DNA of 64,000 nt from Chryseobacterium taiwanense. GTDB taxonomy: Bacteria; Bacteroidota; Bacteroidia; Flavobacteriales; Weeksellaceae. The position numbers and the translations under genes are program-made. The stretch is taken from NCBI RefSeq assembly GCF_000813825.1, contig NZ_JWTA01000015.1:186001-250000 (forward strand). Direction: 5' to 3'. Under the pieces are notes generated by a model. It was not told where the DNA came from. It was given only the letters and a program-made list of their open reading frames with translations, and did not search any database. This document shows, piece by piece, positions 35,312-45,021 of the stretch (position 1 is the stretch's first letter; each line of letters starts with the position of its first letter).

Positions 35312-36061
35312 CTATAAATTATACATTTTTTGAATAGAATGATTCATGGTCTTATAAATCTCAAGACTTTCATCCTTCAGCAATTGTTCATGCAGTTCCA
35401 GGATTCTCTTGTCATTTCTTACCGCAGGTCCGGTTTGTGCAGATTCAGGCTCTATTTCATGAATTTTCTGTACCGTTTCATCAATCAATGGTAAAAAATA
35501 ATCAAACGGAATTTCCTGAGAATCTGAAATTTCTTTAGCCCTTGAAAAAAGATGATTGACAAAATTACAGGCAAAAACAGCTGTCAAATGAATGTATTTT
35601 CTCTTTTCATGAGTGCTTTCCATTACTCTTCTAGAGATTTTTGAAGCCAAATCAAATAATATTTTCTTGTCTTCTTCATTTTCTGCCTCTACAAAAAACG
35701 GAATATTGGAATAATCCAGTTCTTTTGATTTTGAAAAGGTTTGTAACGGATAAAGACTTGATTTTCTGTACTCCCCTGCTAGAATTTCTTTGGGTAATGA
35801 TCCCGAAGTATGGGTAACCAGACAATCTTTTTTGGTAATGATCTTAGAAACGGCTTCTACAGAATTATCACTCACACAAATGATATAGACATCTGCATCT
35901 TCCAATTTATTAGTTGAGAAGGGAACTTTTAATTCTTCAGAAATTTTTTTCAGTTCCGTTTCGTTTCTTCCAAAAATCTGTGCTAATGGAATAGCATTCA
36001 AAACAAAAGCTTTTGCCATATGGTAGGCAACATTTCCGGAACCAATGATTACAATTTGCAT
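35312..36061 (-). CDS. DUF2520 Rossmann-fold protein
   Basis: 249 residues, with an NAD(P)-binding N-terminus IVIIGSGNVAYHMAKAF and the block VYIICVSDNSVEAVSKII followed by CLVTHTSGSLPKEIL. It is related to ketopantoate reductase/6PGDH-type dehydrogenases. A helical C-terminal domain (HLTAVFACNFVNHLFSRAKEI) is the DUF2520 signature. The reaction is unknown. It is probably first gene of the operon leading to kdsC-like and maf. Confidence 0.83.
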   Translation of the reverse strand: MQIVIIGSGNVAYHMAKAFVLNAIPLAQIFGRNETELKKISEELKVPFSTNKLEDADVYIICVSDNSVEAVSKIITKKDCLVTHTSGSLPKEILAGEYRKSSLYPLQTFSKSKELDYSNIPFFVEAENEEDKKILFDLASKISRRVMESTHEKRKYIHLTAVFACNFVNHLFSRAKEISDSQEIPFDYFLPLIDETVQKIHEIEPESAQTGPAVRNDKRILELHEQLLKDESLEIYKTMNHSIQKMYNL

Positions 36062-36207
36062 AAAACAAAGATAAGGTTTTAGGTTTAGTTATAGAAAATA
36101 AGACCAATGAAGGAATATATTTCTTCTTGTAAGGCTAATAAACATAACTATCTGATATTATTTTTGATATTTGGACTAAAAATTGAATAAGTAATTTAAC
36201 TTTTAGA

Positions 36208-36215
36208 TATTTTTG
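36208..36215 (+). promoter_or_regulatory. promoter of the ECF sigma gene
   Basis: TATTTTTG (36208-36215) fits the -7 element and a TTG at 36183-36185 lies 22 bp upstream as a weak -33 element. The start codon is 25 bp downstream. Confidence 0.4.
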
Positions 36216-36240
36216 TAATCCAAAACAGTGAAAGCATCTT

Positions 36241-36798
36241 ATGAAGATTAAGGACGCGGAAATTATTTCGTTGATGCAAGACCCACGAACTCAGGAGAAA
36301 GGAGTTCGCGCATTGATGGATGCTTATCAGAGTAGATTGTATTGGCACATAAGAAGAATTATTGTGGACGGAGATCTTGCTCAGGATACTTTGCAGGAGA
36401 CTTTTATTAAAGCTTATCAGAATTTTCACCAGTTCAAAAACGATAGCCAATTGTATACATGGCTATACAGAATTGCTACCAACGAAGCATTACAGCAGGT
36501 AAATAAAATGAAGAAAATGCAAAAATCTGATGAGGATCCGGAATACCACATGCAGAATCTTATTGCCGACAATGCTTCAGGTGATGCAGAAGAAATACAA
36601 ATATTACTACAGAACGCCATACAAAGCCTGCCTGAAAAGCAGAAACTGGTATTTATGATGCGGTATTATGATGATTTGCCTTACGAAGAAATATCTAAGA
36701 TTGTAGATATGTCCGTAGGAACCCTAAAAACAAATTATCATTATGCCAAACAAAAAATAGAAGAATATATCAAAGAGAATTACGAAGATAATTTTTGA
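36241..36798 (+). CDS. ECF-type RNA polymerase sigma factor
   Basis: 185-residue sigma-70 family protein with region 2 at about 20-95 (DLAQDTLQETFIKAYQNFHQF with TWLYRIATNEAL) and region 4 at about 120-175 (SLPEKQKLVFMMRYYDDLPYEEISKIVDMSVGTLKTNYHYAKQKI). Size and layout are of the ECF group. The two genes that follow, a membrane protein with a short cytoplasmic N-terminus and a secreted Spy/CpxP-like protein, fit a sigma/anti-sigma/periplasmic-sensor operon. That makes an envelope stress response the likely role. Confidence 0.9.
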   Translation: MKIKDAEIISLMQDPRTQEKGVRALMDAYQSRLYWHIRRIIVDGDLAQDTLQETFIKAYQNFHQFKNDSQLYTWLYRIATNEALQQVNKMKKMQKSDEDPEYHMQNLIADNASGDAEEIQILLQNAIQSLPEKQKLVFMMRYYDDLPYEEISKIVDMSVGTLKTNYHYAKQKIEEYIKENYEDNF

Positions 36799-36809
36799 GA
36801 AACAACGAC

Positions 36810-37424
36810 ATGAAAGACTTTGATCTGGAAAAATTAAAACGTGAAAATATCTATAAAGTTCCTGAAAATTTGTTTGAAAATATTCAGAACGAGGTATTGA
36901 GCGGAATACATAATTTTGATCTGGAAAAAATAGAACGTAAAAACATTTACACAGTTCCTGAAAAATTATTTGAGAACGTTCAGGAAAATGTATTGAATAG
37001 TGTATTGCCGGCGAAAAAAGCACCGATTTTCAAACTGAATTGGGCTTATGCAGCTGCGGCATCAATAGCATTGATTTTTGGAGCGACTTTTGTTTTTAAT
37101 AATGACAATCCTAATGATGTGCAGCAGAAGTTTGCGGTTAATAATAACGAGCCTAAAACAGAAAGTGAGCTTGCGTATGAAACTTTAAAATCTGATTTAA
37201 CTTCCGTTGAAAATAATAATCAAACAACTGTAAATCAGAATAATAATTCTTTTGTACAGAATGAAGCAAGTGGTGAACAAAAGACAGTAACGAAAACAGT
37301 AAAACCTGTTTCGAAAAAAGAGGAAACTCAGGTAAACGAATATTTGGATTCTTTCTCTAATTCTGAAATGGCAGAATTAGCAAGTAATTCAACACAGGAT
37401 GTTTATTTGGATTTATATAATTAA
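36810..37424 (+). CDS. putative anti-sigma factor with duplicated N-terminal motif
   Basis: 204-residue single-pass membrane protein following the sigma gene. The cytoplasmic N-terminus contains two copies of a 27-residue unit, residues 4-30 and 36-62, with 19 of 27 identities (FDLEKLKRENIYKVPE versus FDLEKIERKNIYTVPE). A TM helix lies at about 74-96, then an Asn/Thr-rich periplasmic part. No zinc-type HxxxCxxC anti-sigma motif is seen, so anti-sigma function is inferred from position. ATG 36810 is used; a TTG at 36795 would overlap the sigma stop and lacks support. Confidence 0.72.
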   Translation: MKDFDLEKLKRENIYKVPENLFENIQNEVLSGIHNFDLEKIERKNIYTVPEKLFENVQENVLNSVLPAKKAPIFKLNWAYAAAASIALIFGATFVFNNDNPNDVQQKFAVNNNEPKTESELAYETLKSDLTSVENNNQTTVNQNNNSFVQNEASGEQKTVTKTVKPVSKKEETQVNEYLDSFSNSEMAELASNSTQDVYLDLYN

Positions 37425-37431
37425 AAAAGAG

Positions 37432-37941
37432 ATGAAAAAGATATTATTTACACTTTTTATCATTTATGGTTTTGGCTTAAATGCACAAAGGACAGACTAT
37501 GACTGGAAAAAAATGGATCCCAAACAAAGAAAAGAGGTGATCAACAATCTTTCTCCGGAAGAAAGAAAAGCGCTTCTTACTAAGTTCAGGAACAATATGG
37601 TGATGGATAATTTGAATATTGACCCGAGTGATAAAACTGAATTTACAGAAATTTATAACGAATATCTGGAAAACCAAAAACAAATAAAAAGTCAGTTTAA
37701 TTCTAATTTTAATCCTGAAACTTTATCTGATGATGAAGCTAAAGCTAAATTGCAACAAAGCTTTGAAGTAGGGCAGAAGTTATTGGATAACAGAAAAAAA
37801 TATGCGGATAAACTGCAACAAGTAATTCCTTGCCAGAAAGTCTTGAAGCTGTTTCAATCCGAGGGAATGATGAGAGATAAAATGAATGAAAGAAAACCTC
37901 ATGGAAACGGGAATGATTCAAGACCTAAGCAATCCCCATAA
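37432..37941 (+). CDS. secreted Spy/CpxP-like helical protein
   Basis: 169-residue protein with a signal peptide (MKKILFTLFIIYGFGLNAQ) and an otherwise helical, charged body. The segment MDPKQRKEVINNLSPEERKALLTKFRNNM has LTxxQ-like spacing. It has a lone Cys in VIPCQKVLKLF. This resembles periplasmic Spy/CpxP-type stress proteins often encoded behind ECF sigma/anti-sigma pairs. It starts 7 bp after the anti-sigma-like gene. The start at 37432 is chosen because it opens the signal peptide. Confidence 0.72.
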   Translation: MKKILFTLFIIYGFGLNAQRTDYDWKKMDPKQRKEVINNLSPEERKALLTKFRNNMVMDNLNIDPSDKTEFTEIYNEYLENQKQIKSQFNSNFNPETLSDDEAKAKLQQSFEVGQKLLDNRKKYADKLQQVIPCQKVLKLFQSEGMMRDKMNERKPHGNGNDSRPKQSP

Positions 37942-37963
37942 TAGTTTATTTTTTTAATGTTGG

Positions 37964-37999
37964 ACGCCCCTCGCAATTTATTTGTGAGGGGCGTTTAAT
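37964..37999. terminator. GC-rich terminator between convergent operons
   Basis: ACGCCCCTCGCAA (37964-37976) pairs with TTGTGAGGGGCGT (37982-37994) with one G-T wobble and a 5-nt loop, then T-rich sequence. It is the most GC-rich element in the surrounding spacer. Confidence 0.8.
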
Positions 38000-38000
38000 T

Positions 38001-40289
38001 TTATTTATTTTCAGTAGAATAGGAGTAGGGAAAGTCTTTTTCATTCGTTCCACGGCTCTTATTAGGCTTATTATCCATATTAAACTGTAAAGTGGTGCCT
38101 TTCATTAGTTCTGCATGACTTAGCCAGTTTTTGGAATAGCTTTTACCGTTCATATTCAATAATTTTACGTAACGGTTTTCGTCGCTGTTATCATCCGCTT
38201 TAATTTCAATATTCTTTCCGTTTTCTAGATGAATAGTTGCACTTTTAAACAAAGGAGCTCCCAAAACATATTGATCTGTCGCCGGAGTTACAGGATAAAA
38301 ACCTAGAGCAGAGAAAATATACCAAGCGGAAGTTTGTCCGTTATCTTCATCTCCGCAATATCCATCCGGAGTCGGCTGATATAAGCGATTCATTGTTTCA
38401 CGAACCCAATATTGTGTTTTCCAGGGTTCTCCCGAATAATTATACAGATAAATGATATGTTGAGCAGGCTGATTTCCGTGTGCATATTGTCCCATATTAG
38501 CATTCACCATTTCCTGAATTTCGTGAATGGTTGAGCCATAATAAGAGTCATCATAAATTGGAGGGAGTTCAAAAACCTGATCCAGTTTTTTTGAGAATTC
38601 TTTTTTTCCACCCATTAATTTTGCCAAGCCTTCAATATCCTGAAAAACTGACCATGTATAATGCCACGAATTTCCTTCGGTAAAAGCATCGCCCCATTTA
38701 AAGGGATTGAAAGGAGCCTGAAAACTTCCGTCCTGATTTCTTCCCCGAGCCAATTTTGTCTCCGGATCAATCATTTTCTGGAAATTCTGAGAACGTCTGT
38801 AATATTCTCCCCATTCAGATTCGGGTTTTCCTAGAGCTTTTCCTAATTGTGCAATCGCGAAATCATCATACGCATATTCTAATGTTCTGGCTGCATTTTC
38901 ATTGATTTTTACATCGTAAGGAACGTAGCCCAGTTTTTTATAATATTCAATTCCTAATCGTCCTGTTGCTTGTGGACCTTCATTATTGGCTCCATGAAGT
39001 AAAGCTTGGTACAAAGTTTCAATATCGTAGCCTCTTAAACCTTTCAAATACGCATCTGCAACCACAGAAGCAGAATTATTTCCAATCATAATATCAGAAT
39101 AGGATGGACTTGACCATTCCGGAAGCCAACCTCCTTCTTTATAATCGCTAATTAATCCTTTCTGCATTTCAACGTTGATGCTTGGATAAACTAAATTTAA
39201 GAAAGGGTAGAGCGCTCTGAACGTATCCCAGAAACCTGTTCCTGCAAAACGATATCCTGCTTCGGTTTTCCCTGAATACGGGCTGTAATGAACAACTTTT
39301 CCGGCTTTATTGATCTCATACATTTTATGAGGGAAACAAAGCATTCTGTACAAAGAAGAGTAGAATGTTCTCATTTGATCGATGGTTCCGCCTGCAACTT
39401 CAACCCGTTTTAATTTTTCATTCCAAGCAAATTTTGCTTTTTTAAACGTATCATCAAATGAATCTTTATTGAGTTCTCTTTGTAAATTCAATTCTGCCTG
39501 TTCCAAACTAATGAATGAAGAAGCAACTTTTAAATTCACTTTTTCACCTTTTTTAGTGGCAAAACCAACGACAGCTCCGCAATGATTTCCTGTAATTTCT
39601 AAGGAATCTTTTACAAAATCTTTATCCTTCCAAGTTGAATATTTTGTAAAAGGTTTATCGGAATAAATCACGAAATAATTTTTAAAACCAGTCAATTTTC
39701 CTCTTGAATATCTTGTCGAATACCCTATAATTTTATTTTGAGAAGGAATAATCGTAATACTGGAGCCTTTATCAAAAGCGTCTACTACAAACCATGAAGT
39801 TTCAGAATCAGGATAGGTTAGGCGAAACTGTGCTGCTCTTTCTGTTGGTGTAATTTCTGCCGTTACATTATGATCAGCCAAATAAACACTGTAGTAATAA
39901 GGTTTTGAAGTTTCGGATTTATGGGAAAACCAACTTGCTCTTTCTTCTTCATTAAAACGCATTTTTCCGGTTAGTGGCATAATGGAAAACATTCCGTAAT
40001 CATTCATCCATGGGGAAGGTTGATGAGTTTGTTTGATTCCGCGGATTTTATCGGCATCGTAAGTATATTGCCATCCGTTTCCGTTTTTTCCGGTTTGGGG
40101 CGTCCACAAATTCATTCCATGCGGAACTGCAACTGCGGGATACGTATTTCCATTGGAAAGGGAAGGTTTTGAAAGTGAACCAATTAAAGGATTCACAAAT
40201 TCTTCCGGATTTTGTACCGCATTTTCAATCCATTGTGACTGCATTTGATTGAAAGGAATGATTAAAAGAAATAAAAGAATTTTTTTCAT
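38001..40289 (-). CDS. GH92 family alpha-mannosidase
   Basis: Secreted exo-alpha-mannosidase type glycoside hydrolase. The 762-residue form from ATG 40289 starts with a signal peptide (MKKILLFLLIIPFNQMQSQ). Family blocks include FVNPLIGSLSKPSLSNGNTYPAVAVPHGM, IRGIKQTHQPSPWMNDYGMFSIMP, GFWDTFRALYPFLNLVYP and the catalytic-site region YCGDEDNGQTSAWYIFSALGFYPV, which carries the acidic pair used by these Ca-dependent inverting enzymes. A 53-residue upstream extension in the same frame is rejected because it would bury the signal peptide. No SusC/D pair is adjacent. Confidence 0.92.
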   Translation of the reverse strand: MKKILLFLLIIPFNQMQSQWIENAVQNPEEFVNPLIGSLSKPSLSNGNTYPAVAVPHGMNLWTPQTGKNGNGWQYTYDADKIRGIKQTHQPSPWMNDYGMFSIMPLTGKMRFNEEERASWFSHKSETSKPYYYSVYLADHNVTAEITPTERAAQFRLTYPDSETSWFVVDAFDKGSSITIIPSQNKIIGYSTRYSRGKLTGFKNYFVIYSDKPFTKYSTWKDKDFVKDSLEITGNHCGAVVGFATKKGEKVNLKVASSFISLEQAELNLQRELNKDSFDDTFKKAKFAWNEKLKRVEVAGGTIDQMRTFYSSLYRMLCFPHKMYEINKAGKVVHYSPYSGKTEAGYRFAGTGFWDTFRALYPFLNLVYPSINVEMQKGLISDYKEGGWLPEWSSPSYSDIMIGNNSASVVADAYLKGLRGYDIETLYQALLHGANNEGPQATGRLGIEYYKKLGYVPYDVKINENAARTLEYAYDDFAIAQLGKALGKPESEWGEYYRRSQNFQKMIDPETKLARGRNQDGSFQAPFNPFKWGDAFTEGNSWHYTWSVFQDIEGLAKLMGGKKEFSKKLDQVFELPPIYDDSYYGSTIHEIQEMVNANMGQYAHGNQPAQHIIYLYNYSGEPWKTQYWVRETMNRLYQPTPDGYCGDEDNGQTSAWYIFSALGFYPVTPATDQYVLGAPLFKSATIHLENGKNIEIKADDNSDENRYVKLLNMNGKSYSKNWLSHAELMKGTTLQFNMDNKPNKSRGTNEKDFPYSYSTENK

Positions 40290-40420
40290 TTTAAAAATGA
40301 TGGTTGAATTTTTAAACATTTTCAAGGGGAAAGTTAAAGATTTTCTTAGGAATGATAGCAGATATAAGATATAATTAAACTTATCGATCAGAATATAGTG
40401 ATAGAAAAGTAGGTTAGGTC

Positions 40421-40428
40421 TATCTTTG
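40421..40428 (+). promoter_or_regulatory. -7 promoter box of the barrel-protein gene
   Basis: TATCTTTG fits TAnnTTTG and ends 44 bp before the ATG at 40473. Confidence 0.4.
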
Positions 40429-40472
40429 TTTGTAAATTGATATTTCAAATTTTATTGAATTTTTAATCCTTG

Positions 40473-42272
40473 ATGAACAAATCGATTGTAATCTTCATTG
40501 TATTTTTAAGCTGTTTTTCTTTTTCTAATGCACAGGAAAGAAAAGATTCGATCTATTATAAAATTGAAAAATTTTCAGATAAAAGAAAAGTTACCAAGTT
40601 CTTTCATCGTCTCCTATTTCGTAGAGAAGCAGATTCTACTTCTGTACGAACAACCACTGAGAAGCTTTTGCAGGAAACGCATAACGGGAAATATATCAGA
40701 AATATTCAGATTGAAACAATCGACCCGTTTGGATATGGCTCTCAAAATAAAAAAGAAAAATATAAGTGGTACGATTGGGTAACCAATCATCTTCATGCGA
40801 ATACGAAAAACTCTGTCGTTAATAATTACTTACTCTTTCAAAAAGGAGAGGAATATAATGCACAGAAAATTTATGAATCCGAACGTTTACTGAGAACAAT
40901 GCCTTTTATAAACAGGGTGAATATAAGCGTTTCTGACAGTACTTCTACGAAAGATTCAATTGATATTATAGTTAAAGTTCTTGATTCCTGGAGTTTAAAA
41001 CCGAGAATCAGTTATTCGGGAAGTAAAATTGGGTTGGGAGTTACCGAAGAAAATGTTTTTGGATTGGGACATGAGTTCGATTTTCTGTATCGAAATGATT
41101 CCAAAGAAAAACAGAATTATCTTTTGGGAAGTTATACAGCCTACAATCTTTTTGGCTCATATATTAATGCCCAGATTCTGGGAGAACGTGATTTTTCAAA
41201 AAATGAAAGAATCGACTTTAATGTGACCAGGAATTTTTTCTCTCCGTTGACGAAATGGGCGGGAGGTTTTAGTTTCGAATATTTTATGCGAAATGTTTTA
41301 CTTCCTATAGGATCTGAGACGCCTTTTCCGGAAGCTCAGATAAAAGTGTATAATCAGGATTTATGGGGAGGATATCAAATTCCTGTTTCATCAAACCCAA
41401 GTGAAAAAGTTTCTAGTAATATTGCCTTGATAGGAAGGTTTCAGAATTATCAGTACAAAGACAGCCCTGAAATAGATCAATATGAATATTTCAGTTCTTA
41501 CAGCAGTTTTTTGATGTCTATCGGATACATTCAACGAAAATTTTCAATTCAAAAAAATATTTTTCAATATGATTTGCCGGAAGATATTGCCTATGGTAAT
41601 TCTGTCAACATCATTGCAGGAGCTTTATCAAGAAGTAATGAAGTTATCCCATATACCGGAATTTCTACATCTTATGGGGATTTTACAAAATTCGGATACT
41701 TTACTTTGAGGGCTCAGTTTGGAAGATTCTTTAACGAGGATAGGCAAAACCGCGAGTCTTTCCGTTTGGATGGAACCTATTTTACCAATCTTATGGATTG
41801 GAAATTTGCAAAAGCAAGGCATTTCTTTTCTCCGACTTTAGCACTGGGAAATCCGCAGTATAATTATTCTTATAAAGACAGGATCAATCTTTCTGCAAAT
41901 GATGAATTTCCTGTGTACAATGGTGATTATATCGGAACAAGAAAATTGGTCTTAAGATATCAGCTTCAGCTTTTTGTAAATAAAACCTGGAAGAATTTTC
42001 ATTTTAGTCCTTACTTAACGGCTGCAATCGGTTGGTTGGGAATGCCGGATGAAAAATTATTGAAAACAACCGCAAACACAAAAATCGGGATAGGGGTTTT
42101 GATTAATAATCCGTTTCTGGTATTTAACAGAATTCAAATTTCTTTCACTTATTATCCTCGTGTACCTTTCGATAATAATTCTGTTTTTGATTTTAACAGC
42201 AATCGAAATAATCTGTTACCGATGAATAGTTTTGCGACGGAGATCCCTCGTTTCGTAAATTTTGGAAATTAA
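40473..42272 (+). CDS. BamA/TamA-like outer-membrane barrel protein
   Basis: 599-residue protein with signal peptide (MNKSIVIFIVFLSCFSFSNAQ). A POTRA-like module lies at about 110-180 (FQKGEEYNAQKIYESERLLRTMPFINRVNISV...IIVKVLDSWSLKPRISYSG). After it a beta-barrel extends to the C-terminus, with alternating aromatic strands such as WAGGFSFEYFMRNVLL. One POTRA plus barrel suggests an Omp85-like or surface-antigen protein; the cargo is unknown. ATG 40473 is used; the in-frame TTG at 40470 only adds one residue. It is divergent from the GH92 gene. Confidence 0.78.
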   Translation: MNKSIVIFIVFLSCFSFSNAQERKDSIYYKIEKFSDKRKVTKFFHRLLFRREADSTSVRTTTEKLLQETHNGKYIRNIQIETIDPFGYGSQNKKEKYKWYDWVTNHLHANTKNSVVNNYLLFQKGEEYNAQKIYESERLLRTMPFINRVNISVSDSTSTKDSIDIIVKVLDSWSLKPRISYSGSKIGLGVTEENVFGLGHEFDFLYRNDSKEKQNYLLGSYTAYNLFGSYINAQILGERDFSKNERIDFNVTRNFFSPLTKWAGGFSFEYFMRNVLLPIGSETPFPEAQIKVYNQDLWGGYQIPVSSNPSEKVSSNIALIGRFQNYQYKDSPEIDQYEYFSSYSSFLMSIGYIQRKFSIQKNIFQYDLPEDIAYGNSVNIIAGALSRSNEVIPYTGISTSYGDFTKFGYFTLRAQFGRFFNEDRQNRESFRLDGTYFTNLMDWKFAKARHFFSPTLALGNPQYNYSYKDRINLSANDEFPVYNGDYIGTRKLVLRYQLQLFVNKTWKNFHFSPYLTAAIGWLGMPDEKLLKTTANTKIGIGVLINNPFLVFNRIQISFTYYPRVPFDNNSVFDFNSNRNNLLPMNSFATEIPRFVNFGN

Positions 42273-42391
42273 AACTATGATTTCTGGATGAGCTGATAAG
42301 CTGAATGTTTAAAAATTCAAGTTCTATTTATAACTAAAAATTAAATTTTGTCTCTATAAAATTAAGGATAAGGAATTGTCCTGCTTTTTTT

Positions 42392-42399
42392 TATCTTTG
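42392..42399 (+). promoter_or_regulatory. -7 promoter box of lepA
   Basis: TATCTTTG is a perfect TAnnTTTG box that ends 19 bp before the lepA ATG, giving a very short leader. No -33 at ideal spacing was found. Confidence 0.45.
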
Positions 42400-42418
42400 C
42401 AAATTACATAGTTCTTAA

Positions 42419-44215
42419 ATGAAAAACATACGAAATTTTTGCATAATCGCTCATATTGACCACGGTAAAAGTACTTTGGCGGATCGTCTTTTGGAGTATA
42501 CCAATACGGTGACTCAAAGAGAATTACAGTCTCAGACGCTGGATGATATGGATTTGGAGAAAGAACGTGGGATTACAATCAAGTCTCACGCCATCCAGAT
42601 GGATTATGAATATAAAGGCGAAAAATTTATTTTAAATCTAATTGATACACCGGGACACGTTGACTTTTCTTACGAAGTTTCCCGTTCAATTGCTGCTTGT
42701 GAAGGAGCGCTTCTTATTGTAGATGCTGCACAAAGTATTCAGGCACAAACAATTAGTAATTTATATTTAGCACTGGAAAATGATTTAACGATCATTCCTA
42801 TTTTGAATAAAATTGACCTTCCTTCTGCAAACCCTGAAGAAGTAACAGATGAGATCATGAATCTGATCGGTTGTGAATATGAAGATGTATTGAGAGTTTC
42901 AGGTAAAACGGGAGAAGGAGTTCACCATTTATTGGAGCAGATTGTTGAAAGAATTCCGGCTCCGGTTGGAGATCCGGATGCACCGCTTCAGGCTTTGATT
43001 TTTGACTCAGTTTATAACCCGTTCAGAGGTATTGAGGCTTACTTTAAAGTAGTTAATGGAAGCATTACTAAAAATGAAAAAATTAAATTCTTCGCTACCG
43101 GAAAAGAATATGGAGCTGATGAAGTAGGTACTTTGAAGTTGAAGCAGGTTCCAAAGAAAACAATTGGTTGCGGAGATGTAGGATATTTGGTTTCTGGTAT
43201 TAAAGATGCAAGAGAAGTAAAAGTAGGAGATACTATTACTTCTTTTGAAAAACCGGCAGCAGGACCAATCGATGGATTTGAGGAAGTAAAGCCAATGGTT
43301 TTTGCAGGTATTTATCCAATTGATTCTGAGGATTTTGAAGAATTAAGATTCTCTCTTGAAAAACTAAGATTGAATGATGCTTCTTTGGTTTTCGAACCGG
43401 AAAGTTCTGCAGCTCTTGGTTTCGGTTTCCGTTGCGGATTCCTGGGAATGCTTCACATGGAAATTGTGCAGGAACGTCTTGACAGAGAGTTTAATATGAA
43501 CGTGATCACAACGGTACCGAACGTTTCTTATTTTGGATATACTAAAAAAGAACCGGAAGTTCCGATCTTGATCAATAATCCATCGGAAATGATGGATCCT
43601 TCAACGATGGACAGAGTGGAAGAACCTTTCATTAAAGCTTCTATTATCACAAAATCTGATTTCGTAGGAGCAGTAATGACACTTTGTATTGAAAAAAGAG
43701 GAGAAATTGTTAACCAGAGTTATTTAACATCTGAAAGAGTAGAATTGGTTTTCAATATGCCTTTGGCAGAAGTTGTTTTTGACTTCTATGACAGATTGAA
43801 ATCTATTTCTAAAGGATATGCATCATTTGATTATCATCCGATTGGCTTCAGAGCCTCTAAGTTGGTAAAAATGGATATCCTGATCAACGGAGATATGGTA
43901 GATGCTTTATCATCTTTGATTCACGATTCTAATGCGTATTACATTGGTAAAAGAATGTGTGAAAAGCTTCGTGAGCTGATTCCGAGACAGCAGTTTGATA
44001 TTGCAGTTCAGGCAGCTTTAGGAACGAAAGTTATTGCTAGAGAGACCATTAAAGCATTGAGAAAAGACGTTACCGCAAAATGTTACGGAGGGGATATTTC
44101 CAGAAAGAGAAAACTTTTGGAAAAGCAGAAAGAAGGTAAGAAGAAAATGAAGCAGATTGGTAGAGTGGAAGTACCACAATCAGCGTTCATGGCTGTATTA
44201 AAGCTTAATGATTAA
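42419..44215 (+). CDS. lepA: translation elongation factor 4 (LepA)
   Basis: Ribosome-associated GTPase involved in translation elongation or 30S biogenesis. G1 is seen as [20 protein letters not shown]3 as [15 protein letters not shown] and G4 as NKID. EF-G-like domains follow, and the LepA-specific C-terminal domain ends in [36 protein letters not shown]. Length 598 matches the family. It is monocistronic, with its own promoter and terminator. Confidence 0.97.
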   Translation: MKNIRNFCIIAHIDHGKSTLADRLLEYTNTVTQRELQSQTLDDMDLEKERGITIKSHAIQMDYEYKGEKFILNLIDTPGHVDFSYEVSRSIAACEGALLIVDAAQSIQAQTISNLYLALENDLTIIPILNKIDLPSANPEEVTDEIMNLIGCEYEDVLRVSGKTGEGVHHLLEQIVERIPAPVGDPDAPLQALIFDSVYNPFRGIEAYFKVVNGSITKNEKIKFFATGKEYGADEVGTLKLKQVPKKTIGCGDVGYLVSGIKDAREVKVGDTITSFEKPAAGPIDGFEEVKPMVFAGIYPIDSEDFEELRFSLEKLRLNDASLVFEPESSAALGFGFRCGFLGMLHMEIVQERLDREFNMNVITTVPNVSYFGYTKKEPEVPILINNPSEMMDPSTMDRVEEPFIKASIITKSDFVGAVMTLCIEKRGEIVNQSYLTSERVELVFNMPLAEVVFDFYDRLKSISKGYASFDYHPIGFRASKLVKMDILINGDMVDALSSLIHDSNAYYIGKRMCEKLRELIPRQQFDIAVQAALGTKVIARETIKALRKDVTAKCYGGDISRKRKLLEKQKEGKKKMKQIGRVEVPQSAFMAVLKLND

Positions 44216-44244
44216 GAGTCTACAAAAAGGCAAAAGATAAAAGT

Positions 44245-44274
44245 AAAACCGCTTCAATTTGAAGCGGTTTTTTT
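44245..44274. terminator. terminator between lepA and the DUF1579 gene
   Basis: AAACCGCTTCAA (44246-44257) and TTGAAGCGGTTT (44259-44270) are reverse complements, with A- and T-runs outside, serving convergent genes. Confidence 0.8.
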
Positions 44275-44276
44275 AT

Positions 44277-44897
44277 TTATTTCTTACGAGTGAATAATAT
44301 TTCCATTGTTTTATATTCCTTTCCGGTTTTGGAATCCGGGCCGTACATTTCCAGTTTTTGAGTATTATCATCAACAAAAGTAAAGACTTCTCTTATATCA
44401 CAATCTTTGCCGGGTCTAGCTGGATCTGTCATTTTTCCTTTAAATTCAATAGATTTTGTTGAAGCATTCCATTCTCCTTCAGCTGACATAATTCCTGTTC
44501 CCATATTATCAATCCAGGTACTGACAAATTTTTTCTTTGCATTGTCATATCCTACAATACTCATTCCTTCAAAAGGCATTCCCATGAAATTTCCTTTGTG
44601 CTCGCTTACCTGATAACGACCACCGAAAATCATCTTATTTGTGGCTTCAGAGGTACTTGTAATTGGCTTTCCTCCATTTTCCATCCAAGTGGTGTTGGCT
44701 CCGTTCCAAACCCCGTCAGATTTTGCAAGCATTTTATGCATTTCTCCAGGAGTTGCATAGTCCATCCAGGCTTTATTTGCTGTTGCTGAATCTACAGGTT
44801 TCCACTCTTCAGATTGTGTAGTTTTTACATCCATTTTCACTTTGTCACAAGCTATAAATAGAAAAGCAGTACAAGCTGCAAAGAATAAATTTTTCAT
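44277..44897 (-). CDS. DUF1579 family lipoprotein
   Basis: 206 residues. A lipoprotein signal peptide with cleavage before Cys17 (AFLFIACD) directs it to a membrane surface. The mature part matches DUF1579 by its GEMHKMLAKSDGVWNGANTTW, GGRYQVSEHKGNFMGMPFEGMSIVGYDNAKKKFVSTWIDNMGTG and MTDPARPGKD blocks, a calycin-like beta fold. The ligand is unknown. It is convergent with lepA and divergent from the Nudix regulator gene. Confidence 0.83.
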   Translation of the reverse strand: MKNLFFAACTAFLFIACDKVKMDVKTTQSEEWKPVDSATANKAWMDYATPGEMHKMLAKSDGVWNGANTTWMENGGKPITSTSEATNKMIFGGRYQVSEHKGNFMGMPFEGMSIVGYDNAKKKFVSTWIDNMGTGIMSAEGEWNASTKSIEFKGKMTDPARPGKDCDIREVFTFVDDNTQKLEMYGPDSKTGKEYKTMEILFTRKK

Positions 44898-44964
44898 AAT
44901 CGTTTAGTTTTAAGTTGATTATAAATGTAATGAAAATTTTGAAGCAAAGTTTTTTTATTTTATT

Positions 44965-45012
44965 CTTGAAAGTAATCAGTGTAAGTTGTAATTTTGTGTA
45001 TTCATAACGCAA
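44965..45012 (+). promoter_or_regulatory. promoter and operator of the Nudix regulator gene
   Basis: The -33 CTTG (44965-44968), 20-bp spacer and -7 TAATTTTG (44989-44996) form a good Bacteroidota promoter. Overlapping the -7 box and the likely start site is TTGTGTATTCATAACGCAA (44994-45012), an imperfect inverted repeat TTGTGTA-N5-AACGCAA. The same layout is found before the NADAR gene at 45819-45837, which suggests autoregulation and co-regulation by the Nudix protein. Confidence 0.65.
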
Positions 45013-45021
45013 ATTAATACA

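Noticed and set aside
40290..40448. 53-residue N-terminal extension of the GH92 protein
   Set aside because: It would place the obvious signal peptide (starting at 40289) in the interior of the protein.
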